This document shows, piece after piece, positions 41,882 to 49,273 of a stretch of DNA of 64,000 nt. The DNA is taken from positions 141,852 to 205,851 of the forward strand of contig CALGJQ010000014.1 of assembly GCA_937928545.1 (NCBI GenBank), in the 5' to 3' direction. The notes beneath the pieces were generated by a model. That model had not been told where the DNA came from. It did no database searches and was given only the letters and a program-made list of their open reading frames with translations. Positions within the stretch are counted from its first letter, which is position 1; each line of letters opens with the position of its first letter. Both the position numbers and the translations under genes were made by a program. This DNA comes from an uncultured Verrucomicrobiales bacterium (GTDB lineage: Bacteria; Verrucomicrobiota; Verrucomicrobiia; Verrucomicrobiales; Akkermansiaceae).

Positions 41882-43468
41882 TTAGAAGAAGGCGAGGAGG
41901 CAAAGGGCTCCTGCGATGGCGTCACGGAGGCTGAAGCGATTTGAGCCAGCCGATTTCCGGAGGAAGTTGAAGAGGGCTCCGGTGGGACAGCCGTATTTGC
42001 AGTAGGCGAGGGGGACGAAGAGTGAGGCGAGGAGGCCGAGGATCGCGATGAGGAGGGTGGCGAGACCGGCGGAGCGCCATAGCCAGGCGTCGAAGCCTTC
42101 CCAGTCGGCGAGGTTCCAAGTGCTGCCGAGAAGCATGGAGGCGACGAGGATGACTAAAAGGAGGGAGGGGAGATGTTTGAGGATGCGATGCAGAGCGGGC
42201 GGGACTTTGATCGGTTTTAGGGGGAGTTTGCCGAGCCAACGCTGGAGGAATCCGTGAGGGCAGAGTTGGTGGCAGTAGAGTTGGTGGCCGGTGGACCAAG
42301 GGATGATGAGTGCAGCACTGGCGAGGAAGATGAGTCCCCAGGAATCGGCGAAGGGGAGGCCGTGACGGGCCCAGCCGAGGAGGAGGGCTTGGGAGAGGAG
42401 GTCACCGAGGAGGAGGCCGAGAAGGAGGACGGCGGTGATTTGCCAAAGGACGCGGGCGATGGGGTTGCCTCGGAGTTTGGTGAAGGAGAAAATTGCGGCT
42501 CCGAGAGTGAGGGCAATGAGGGCGATGTTTCGCCAAGGGGTTTTTGTGGGAACGGGGGTGATGTCGGATTGGAAGCGGGCGAGCCGGCGGGCCACGCTTT
42601 CGGCGATGGCCCAGGAGGTGTGGGTGGCTCCGCTGACGCCTTCGATTTTGGACTGATCGACTTGGAGGACTTCGTCGATGGTCATGCCGTTGTAGAGTTC
42701 TAGGAAGCCGGGTTGGTCTAGGATACGCTCGTAGTATTCTTCGTTATCGTAGCTTTTGCGGAAGCGGAGGCGGGTGACTCTGGTGGCGGTGGGGTCGAGG
42801 ACGATGAGGACATCGGTGGGGCCTTGGTAGCCGTGGAGGTATTCTTGGGAGGGGGCGGTGCGGAGGGCGTGGCCGATCAAAGTGCGGGATTCATCGTACA
42901 TTGATTGCACGCCGGGCCAGCTTGGATGGGGTTCGATGGACGAGGCTTCAGGGAGTTCGGCGAGGAGAATTTCAGTGGGGAAGAGGCGGGAGGTGGTGAG
43001 TCCGCCGAGTCGCTCGATGATGCTGCGGGTGATGGCGCTGCTAGTGAGGGTGGAGCCTGAGACGGCATCGATCTCGGGGTTGCCGGGGGATCCGAGAGCG
43101 AGGCCGAGGTGGGCTATCCAGAAGGCCTCATCTTCGATGACGGAGCGGAGGTGATCCGGGGTGTCTGCTGAGTGGATGACTTTGGCGGCGGTGATTTTGC
43201 CGGTGCGGTTTAGGGCTAGGGCTACGTTGGTGGGACCGGAATAGCCTTTGAGGTGATCGCTGCTGGGGGAGGTGGTGAGGAAGTAGCCGAGGGGTTTGTC
43301 CTCGGAGTCGAAGACTTGCTCGTTCTCGATGCGGGCTCCGTCGGGGAAGAGAAGGCGGAAGTCACCTTTTGGTGGGGTGACTTCCGCTCGCTGAAAGATG
43401 AGCCAGGCGATGGCGACGATGATCGCGAGGCGATAGAGCCGAACCCAGAGGTGTCTCAGTTTCGGCAT
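41882..43468 (-). CDS. NosR/RnfG-like membrane flavoprotein with two FMN-binding domains and a 4Fe-4S polyferredoxin domain
   Basis: 528 residues. After an N-terminal helix come two FMN-binding domains (~55-155 and ~195-295) with covalent-FMN-type motifs SGSTLTS (137-143) and SGATHTS (279-285). Five to six helices then carry two ferredoxin-like half sites, YCHQLCPHGFL and YCKYGCPTGAL, as in NapH/NosR. It should move electrons across the inner membrane to or from a periplasmic partner. The doubled FMN domain distinguishes it from standard NosR. No nos or rnf genes are nearby; a methyltransferase follows 3 bp downstream. Confidence 0.87.
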   Translation of the reverse strand: MPKLRHLWVRLYRLAIIVAIAWLIFQRAEVTPPKGDFRLLFPDGARIENEQVFDSEDKPLGYFLTTSPSSDHLKGYSGPTNVALALNRTGKITAAKVIHSADTPDHLRSVIEDEAFWIAHLGLALGSPGNPEIDAVSGSTLTSSAITRSIIERLGGLTTSRLFPTEILLAELPEASSIEPHPSWPGVQSMYDESRTLIGHALRTAPSQEYLHGYQGPTDVLIVLDPTATRVTRLRFRKSYDNEEYYERILDQPGFLELYNGMTIDEVLQVDQSKIEGVSGATHTSWAIAESVARRLARFQSDITPVPTKTPWRNIALIALTLGAAIFSFTKLRGNPIARVLWQITAVLLLGLLLGDLLSQALLLGWARHGLPFADSWGLIFLASAALIIPWSTGHQLYCHQLCPHGFLQRWLGKLPLKPIKVPPALHRILKHLPSLLLVILVASMLLGSTWNLADWEGFDAWLWRSAGLATLLIAILGLLASLFVPLAYCKYGCPTGALFNFLRKSAGSNRFSLRDAIAGALCLLAFF

Positions 43469-43475
43469 GGTTGGC

Positions 43476-45728
43476 TTATTCGGCTTTTAGGAGCTGGACC
43501 GCGTCGATGTGGAGATTGCCGGCGGCTTTCGCAGAGACGGAGAGGCTGGCAGGGAGGACATCGACGAACTCGAAGGTGCCGAGTGAGGTGTAAGTTTTTT
43601 GTGCGGGTGCTTTGGTTTGATCGATCGTGATCGTTTCCTTTCCCTTGGCGTGAGTGAGGGTGATCTCGGCAGCGGTGGTGCGGTTTTCGTGATTCACCCA
43701 GTGGTAGCGGACTTCGTATTTTCCGGAGTTCTTAATACGAATTGGGAAGGTGGCGTTGGAGGGGGCTGGCGCGTATTGGTAGCCTCGTCCGTGGTTCGGT
43801 TTGAGGTTGTCGCTGGCGGACCATTTGCCGCTGAGTTTCGCTTTGCTGTCATCGACGACGATGCCTTTGAGCTTGATGGCTCTGATTTTTGGTCCTGCAA
43901 TTCTTAATCCAGCTTCTGGGATGGGAGGGACGGTGAGTGGGGCATCGATCGAGGCGCGGCGAGCGCGGCCGGGTTGCTTCATGAGGTCGATGAGGACGGG
44001 CAGGTAGTTTTGGTAGACGCCACGCGGGGTGGTTTTCTGGGTGGTGGCGATCCAAGCGGCTTTGCCGACGACTTCGCCCATCATGCCACAGGTGCGCATG
44101 ACGCGGGTGGTGCCGAGGGCGCGGCGGTCGACAGAGATGCAGCGTCCGGCCATGAAGAGGTTTTCGATATTTTTGGAGTAGAGAGTGCGGTAGGGAATGT
44201 TGTAGCCGACTTTGCGGTCGATTTTTCGGTCATGCACTGCGATCGAGATGAAGGGGTTCTCTTTGGCGACGCCCTTCATGTATTCCTTTTTTGGATAGTG
44301 AAGGTCGATGGACCAAGTGGTGGGGACGGAGGCATCAGGGAATTCTCTCCCAGCGCCGATGTCGTCTCCGGTGAGGATGACATCACCTTCGAGGCGGCGG
44401 GACTCGCGGTTTCCTCCGATGAAGGCCATCCACATGAGTTGGGTGTTGGGTTCGGATTTTTTGATGTCGGTGAAGGCTCCGAAGTTGGCGCGGAGGTTCC
44501 AGTCGCGGATTTCTTCGAGGTCATCGATGGGGTGCTTGTCGTAGCCGCCTTCCCAAAACCATTCGGCTTTTTTGAAGGTGGCGTAGGGGCCACGAGATTT
44601 GTGGAGGGCGGGGTAGTCGGTTTTTCCGAGGGGGAGAGCCCAAGGGGTTTCTGGCCAATCGACTTTTTTACCAGCGTCCTTGGCTGACCACATGTTGGAC
44701 ATGCCCATGTGTCCTTTTTCGGCCATCATGAATTTTGCTCCGGCTTGGGCGCCGATCGTGCCGTGGCCGGTGGCGTCGCAGAAGAGGCTTCCGGCGATGC
44801 GGACAAAGCTTCCGGTGGTGGTGTCTACGGCATCGACGGATGAGATTTTATTTTCTTGGGCGTTGGTGCGGAAGGCGAAGTGGTTGAGGTAGAGGTCGAG
44901 GTTGTCTTCGGCTTTCGCGACCTTGGTTTTGAGGTCATCGACGAATTCTTCGATGAGGCCGGGGGAGTCACGGGAGAAGTCGGAGAACTCGTTGACGATT
45001 TCGCCGAGGCGGGGGAATTTTCCGAGTTGGGTTCCACCCATCGCCCAGACTTGGACTTCGGAGGAGCCATTGCCACCGAGGACGGCGCGGTCGTGGATGA
45101 GGGCGACTTTGAGTCCGTGACGAGCAGCCGAGATGGCCGCGGCAAGTCCGGAGTAGCCACCGCCAACCACGACGAGGTCGTAGCCGTCTTTGATGGGAGG
45201 GATAGCGGGGAGATTGAGTTTTTGACGGCGGAAGTCGAAGAGGGCTTGTCCGTCATTGGGGGGGATGTCCGTGGCGTCTTTGGTGAAGTAAAGGGCGTCA
45301 CAGCGGCCATTGAAACCGGTGAGGTCTTGGAGCTTGAGGGTGGTTTTAGGCGAGGTGATTTCGACGGTGCCGCCATTTTGCCAGTGCCAGTCGGCTCCTA
45401 CGGTTCCGAAGGTGGTGGTAGTGGAATTGTCTCCGATGCTGACCTTAAATTTTCCGGGAGCTCCGGGAGCCTCCCACTTGGCGACCCAGTCCTTAGTGCG
45501 GACATGGAGATGGTAGGTGCCGGTGGAGGGGAAGGTGACCTCGGTGCTGGCATTGGCAACGGGAGTGCCAAGCCCGTGGGCCATGAGGTAAGCGGATCCC
45601 ATGGTGAGGATGAATTGAGAGTCGGTGGCCCAGCCTCCACGATCCTGGAAGGCTTCTGCTTCTACGAAAAGGGAATGGGAGGCCTGAAGTGAGGAGATGA
45701 GAAGAAGAGGCAGGCAAATACGCTTCAT
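43476..45728 (-). CDS. secreted FAD-dependent oxidoreductase with N- and C-terminal beta domains
   Basis: 750 residues from ATG 45728 (signal MKRICLPLLLISSLQASHS). An N-terminal jelly-roll (~25-150, TGTYHLHVRTKDWVAKWEAP) binds carbohydrate or protein by analogy. The FAD_oxidored domain starts at YDLVVVGGGYSGLAAAISAA, then VLGGNGSSEVQVWAMGG and LFCDATGHGTIGAQAG. A golvesin-like C-terminal domain (~655-750: GKYEVRYHWVNHENRTT, TSLGTFEFVDVLP) ends the protein. These enzymes are abundant in PVC bacteria; substrates are unknown sugars or polymers. Divergent from avtA. Confidence 0.85.
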   Translation of the reverse strand: MKRICLPLLLISSLQASHSLFVEAEAFQDRGGWATDSQFILTMGSAYLMAHGLGTPVANASTEVTFPSTGTYHLHVRTKDWVAKWEAPGAPGKFKVSIGDNSTTTTFGTVGADWHWQNGGTVEITSPKTTLKLQDLTGFNGRCDALYFTKDATDIPPNDGQALFDFRRQKLNLPAIPPIKDGYDLVVVGGGYSGLAAAISAARHGLKVALIHDRAVLGGNGSSEVQVWAMGGTQLGKFPRLGEIVNEFSDFSRDSPGLIEEFVDDLKTKVAKAEDNLDLYLNHFAFRTNAQENKISSVDAVDTTTGSFVRIAGSLFCDATGHGTIGAQAGAKFMMAEKGHMGMSNMWSAKDAGKKVDWPETPWALPLGKTDYPALHKSRGPYATFKKAEWFWEGGYDKHPIDDLEEIRDWNLRANFGAFTDIKKSEPNTQLMWMAFIGGNRESRRLEGDVILTGDDIGAGREFPDASVPTTWSIDLHYPKKEYMKGVAKENPFISIAVHDRKIDRKVGYNIPYRTLYSKNIENLFMAGRCISVDRRALGTTRVMRTCGMMGEVVGKAAWIATTQKTTPRGVYQNYLPVLIDLMKQPGRARRASIDAPLTVPPIPEAGLRIAGPKIRAIKLKGIVVDDSKAKLSGKWSASDNLKPNHGRGYQYAPAPSNATFPIRIKNSGKYEVRYHWVNHENRTTAAEITLTHAKGKETITIDQTKAPAQKTYTSLGTFEFVDVLPASLSVSAKAAGNLHIDAVQLLKAE

Positions 45729-45820
45729 GAATAAATAGATACGAGGGTAGTCTGACAAATTTTACGGCAAAGTGGAGGGATTTCAGTGACAAGTTAGTGA
45801 GGGGATAGAATGATTCGACC

Positions 45821-47095
45821 ATGAGCTGGGAACTATCGACGTTTGGAAAGAACCTTTGTGAAGGGAGTGGGATTGGGGAGCTGATGGATGATCTTGGCGA
45901 AGCTCTAGCTGGCGGAGGTGAGGTGAAGATGTTGGGGGGTGGTCAGCCGGCGCATGTTCCAGAGATGGATGCGGTTTGGCGTAGGCGGATGGAGGAGATC
46001 ATGGCCGAGCCGGGAGGGATGGAGAAGATGTTGGGGAACTATGACGTGCCGGCGGGGAATGAGGCTTTTCGGATGGCGCTGGCGGATTTGTTTCGGAAGG
46101 AATTTGGCTGGGAGGTGACGCACGAGAATTTTGCGGTGACGATGGGAGGTCAGACGGCTTTCTTTTTTCTCTTCAATGCGCTTGCAGGGATTTTTCCAGA
46201 TGGGTCACGGAAGAAGGTGATGTTGCCACTGCTGCCGGAGTATATCGGCTATGCGAATCAGTCGGTGGGGGCGGATTTTTTTGAGGCGATTCCGGCGCGG
46301 ATTGAGAAAACGGGGGAGCATGAGTTTAAGTATCGAGTGGATTTTGAGGCGGTGGATCCGGGTGATGAGATTGCGGCGATTTGTGTGTCGCGGCCGACGA
46401 ATCCTTCAGGGAATGTTTTGACGGATGAGGAGATTGAGAAGCTGCGCGAGATTGCGCGGGCTAAGGGGATTCCGCTGATCGTGGACAATGCTTATGGTGC
46501 GCCTTTTCCGAATGTCATTTTTTCGGAGGTCACGCCGGTATGGGATGAGGGGATGATTTTGACGCTGAGTTTGTCGAAGATCGGCTTGCCGGGAACGCGG
46601 ACGGGGATTGTGGTGGCGAGCAAGGAAGTGTGTCGGCAGGTGTCGTCGATGACTTCGATCGTGGGCTTGGCAAATGCCAATGTGGGGCAGGAGATTTTAC
46701 GGCCTTTGGTGGCGAGCGGGGAGGTTTTGCGGTTGAGCAAAGAGGTGGTGAAGCCGTTTTATGAGGAACGGTCAAAGATGGCGCAGGAATGGTTTGCGCG
46801 GGAGTTTGAGGAAGGGGTGCCTTACTACATTCATAAGAGTGAAGGGGCGCTTTTCCTCTGGCTGTGGTTTGAGGGTTTGCCAATTACGGCGCGAGAGCTT
46901 TACGAGCGACTGAAGAAGCGCGGAGTGCTGGTGGTGCCAAGTGAGTTTTTCTTCTTTGGACTGCCGGACGATCTCGATTGGAAGCACACGCGGGAATGTA
47001 TCCGAGTGAGTTACACGATGGATGCAGAGACGGTGGAGTCAGGAATCAAAGTGATCGCGGATGAGGTGAACCGAGTTTATGGGGAACTTGGTTGA
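45821..47095 (+). CDS. avtA: valine-pyruvate aminotransferase
   Basis: 424 residues. PLP enzyme interconverting valine/pyruvate with 2-oxoisovalerate/alanine. It follows E. coli AvtA closely: ELMDDLGEALAGGGEVKMLG, VMLPLLPEYIGYANQSVG, ICVSRPTNPSGNVLTDEEI, VDNAYGAPFPNVIFSE, PLP-Lys253 in LSLSKIGLPGTRTG, and GALFLWLWFEGLPIT. The last three codons (ELG-stop) fall in a dispersed repeat that begins gaacttggttgagggg. A second, partial copy of the last 54 codons lies 4.9 kb downstream at 51914-52078. Confidence 0.95.
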   Translation: MSWELSTFGKNLCEGSGIGELMDDLGEALAGGGEVKMLGGGQPAHVPEMDAVWRRRMEEIMAEPGGMEKMLGNYDVPAGNEAFRMALADLFRKEFGWEVTHENFAVTMGGQTAFFFLFNALAGIFPDGSRKKVMLPLLPEYIGYANQSVGADFFEAIPARIEKTGEHEFKYRVDFEAVDPGDEIAAICVSRPTNPSGNVLTDEEIEKLREIARAKGIPLIVDNAYGAPFPNVIFSEVTPVWDEGMILTLSLSKIGLPGTRTGIVVASKEVCRQVSSMTSIVGLANANVGQEILRPLVASGEVLRLSKEVVKPFYEERSKMAQEWFAREFEEGVPYYIHKSEGALFLWLWFEGLPITARELYERLKKRGVLVVPSEFFFFGLPDDLDWKHTRECIRVSYTMDAETVESGIKVIADEVNRVYGELG

Positions 47096-47135
47096 GGGGA
47101 AGTCTCACGCAGAGACGCTGAGGCGCAGAGCTTAG
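47083..47135. repeat. dispersed repeat containing the avtA stop codon
   Basis: gaacttggttgaggggaagt followed by ctcacgcagagacgctgagg and cgcagagcttagg. It matches 52121-52173 at 52 of 53 positions by eye. Confidence 0.85.
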
Positions 47136-47143
47136 GTCATGGT

Positions 47144-47761
47144 TTAAGATCGGCTTCGGTGGTTTAGCCCGAGGAGGATAGACATGGCTAGCAAAAGGAA
47201 TGATGAGGGTTCCGGGACGTTCCCTGCTCGGATGGCTTTTCCGGGTTCAGTTTCCCAAGCGACTTGGGAAATTCTCATGCCGCTTGGGCTAAGGGACTCC
47301 AAATAGGCATATCCATAGTGGGTGCCGTTGTCTGCCTGGAATTCAAAGCCAAGATATCCTCGTTGAAGATAAAACGAGCCACTTGCTTGGCCCTCGGACC
47401 ATGAAGAGAGTTGTGGACCGAACCCATAAAACCAGGAGTGTGTAGAGTCCCCCAACGTGTCGCCAATTAGAGTTCCGGCACTCAGTGGGAAGATACGAGG
47501 GAAATCCCCCAATTCTAGAGTTTGATAGATGAAGCCAGTCGTAGGTTCGGCGAGGGCATTGACACCGTTCCAACCAAATATTTATAAGTTGGCGACAATG
47601 CTCCAATCCGTTTGATTGTCGTTGTCTACATCGAATTCATAGGTGTTTGATTCAATTTTAGTATGTGGAGCTACGGCGAGAGTGGAGGTGTCGTTGATGA
47701 TGACGGCTGCTTCACTTTTGAGTTCCGTGATCGCGAAAACTAGAATCCTTAGTCGTGTCAT
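47144..47761 (-). pseudogene. PEP-CTERM paralog broken by an in-frame stop (copy 1)
   Basis: From ATG 47761 the frame reads MTRLRILVFAITELKSEAAV … TYEFDVDNDNQTDWSIVANL then TAA at 47582-47584. It resumes in the same frame with IFGWNGVNALAEPTTGFIYQ and continues to GNVPEPSSFLLLAMSILLGL, a PEP-CTERM tail. The two intact neighbours have SQTQVFGSNGV or SRTQVFGSNGV at the stop position. The reading frame is otherwise undamaged, so the stop is recent, or a site of read-through. Confidence 0.82.
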
Positions 47762-47767
47762 CTCGTT

Positions 47768-48382
47768 TTAAATTCGTTTCCTCAAAGACACCACTGTGCA
47801 AATTGAAAGGACCAGCAGCAGCGAAGTTGAAGGTTCAGGGACGTTCCCAGCTCGGATGGATTTTCCGGGTTCAGTTTCCCAAGCGACTTGAGAAATTCTC
47901 ATGCTGCTTGTTCCTAATGATTCCAAATAGGCATAGCCATAGTGGGTTCCATCGTCTGCTTGGAATTCGAAACCAAGGTATCCTTTCATTAAATAAAAAG
48001 GTCCGAAGGTTTGAAAGTTTGCCAATGATGAGAGAGGGGAATCGAATCCGTGGAACCATGAGTAGGTTGGACCGGGCAGAAGACTTCCGATTTGAGTCCC
48101 TGAGTCCAGTGGATTAACAAGAGGGAAACCACCTATACTGAGCGTCTGGTAAATGAAGCCTGTTGTGGATGCTGCAATTGCGTTCACTCCGTTGGAGCCA
48201 AATACCTGTGTTTGGGATTTGATGCTCCAATCAATTTCCCCATCGTTGTTGACATCAAAGTCAAAAATATTTGACCCGAGTTCGGTTTGAGGAGGATTCG
48301 CAACGACGATTGTATCGCTGATCAGAACGATGGCTTGACTCGAGAGCGCAGAGGTAAAGAAGAGGAGAAAGTGTTTGGTCAT
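47768..48382 (-). CDS. PEP-CTERM protein, tandem paralog (copy 2)
   Basis: 204 residues. Signal peptide (MTKHFLLFFTSALSSQAIVL), a Ca-binding-like FDVNNDGEIDWSI, VFGSNGVNAIAASTTGFIYQ, a conserved core GYLGFEFQADDGTHYGYAYL, ISQVAWETEPGKSIRAGNVP and a PEP-CTERM tail (VPEPSTSLLLVLSI, RKRI end). Nearly the same length and layout as copy 3. Predicted to be exosortase-processed and surface displayed. Function unknown. Lower GC than surrounding genes. Confidence 0.82.
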   Translation of the reverse strand: MTKHFLLFFTSALSSQAIVLISDTIVVANPPQTELGSNIFDFDVNNDGEIDWSIKSQTQVFGSNGVNAIAASTTGFIYQTLSIGGFPLVNPLDSGTQIGSLLPGPTYSWFHGFDSPLSSLANFQTFGPFYLMKGYLGFEFQADDGTHYGYAYLESLGTSSMRISQVAWETEPGKSIRAGNVPEPSTSLLLVLSICTVVSLRKRI

Positions 48383-48388
48383 GTCATT

Positions 48389-49003
48389 TCAAACGCGTTT
48401 TCTCCGTGTTGCGGTTAGGCAGATGGAGATAGCTAGTAGGAGGGATGACGAAGGTTCTGGGACGTTCCCAGCTTGGATGGCTTTTCCGGGTTCAGTTTCC
48501 CAGGCAACTTGGGAAATTCTTATACTGCTTGTGCCTAATGACTCGAGATAGGCATAGCCATAGTGGGTTCCATCGTCTGCTTGTAATTCAAAACCAAGGT
48601 ATCCTTCCTTTAAATAAAAGGATCCGAAATTTTGATTGTTAGCTCTAGAAGAGAGTCCTTGCCCAAATCCATGATACCAAGAATAGATAGAATCTTCTAG
48701 AGAAGTCCCAATGAGAGTGCCAGCAGCTAACGGAATGATACGAGCAAAATCTCCTACGGTAAGGGTCTGATAGATGAAGCCGGTCGTAGACTCCGATAGG
48801 ACACTAACTCCATTAGAACCAAATACCTGTGTTCTGGATGTCATGCTCCAATCGATTTGCCCGTCATTGTTGACATCGAAGTTATAGATGTTCGATCCAA
48901 TTTCGATTGGAGCAGAGGCGACTGTGGAAGCTTCGCTAATAATAATGGCAGCTTTAACTGGTATTATAGTGAGAGCAAAGAGGTGAATAAAGTGTTTTGT
49001 CAT
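48389..49003 (-). CDS. PEP-CTERM protein, tandem paralog (copy 3)
   Basis: 204 residues, parallel to copy 2: FDVNNDGQIDWSMTSRTQVF, GFELQADDGTHYGYAYLESL, ISQVAWETEPGKAIQAGNVP, then VPEPSSSLLLAISICL and RRKRV end. Only 6 bp separate it from copy 2, so the three paralogs arose by tandem duplication and may be co-transcribed. It lies 12 bp after the frameshifted end of the subtilase. Confidence 0.82.
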   Translation of the reverse strand: MTKHFIHLFALTIIPVKAAIIISEASTVASAPIEIGSNIYNFDVNNDGQIDWSMTSRTQVFGSNGVSVLSESTTGFIYQTLTVGDFARIIPLAAGTLIGTSLEDSIYSWYHGFGQGLSSRANNQNFGSFYLKEGYLGFELQADDGTHYGYAYLESLGTSSIRISQVAWETEPGKAIQAGNVPEPSSSLLLAISICLTATRRKRV

Positions 49004-49015
49004 GATCTTAGTTCG

Positions 49016-49273
49016 TTAATCAGTCTCGGGTACAATTTCTTTCACTCGGTAGAAGCGATGTGAGGCCGCGCTTTGGGTGAAGGTCAATGGGTAGGGGGCG
49101 TCGGAAGGAAGAGTGAAATCAATAGTATCGTTACCAGATAGTTGATCTGTCCAATCATCTGGATGGAGAGTGTTTGAACCTTCAAGGCGATATTGTAGTC
49201 CTGTAAACCCGCTTACGAGAAGGGTGATGGATTTCTGGTTGTTACCCTGGTGGACTGGATCTAGGATTGCCAA
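49016..49273 (-). pseudogene. frameshifted C-terminal module of the subtilase
   Basis: The frame reads LDPVHQGNNQKSITLLVSG, TGLQYRLEGSNTLHPDDWT and ASHRFYRVKEIV, the C-terminal 'YRLEGSxxL..W … FYRV' module of many Verrucomicrobial secreted proteins. It has no ATG (TTG only) and continues the subtilase if one base is added at about 49262-49266, where the protease frame meets TAG. I therefore treat it as the detached end of the protease. Confidence 0.75.
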
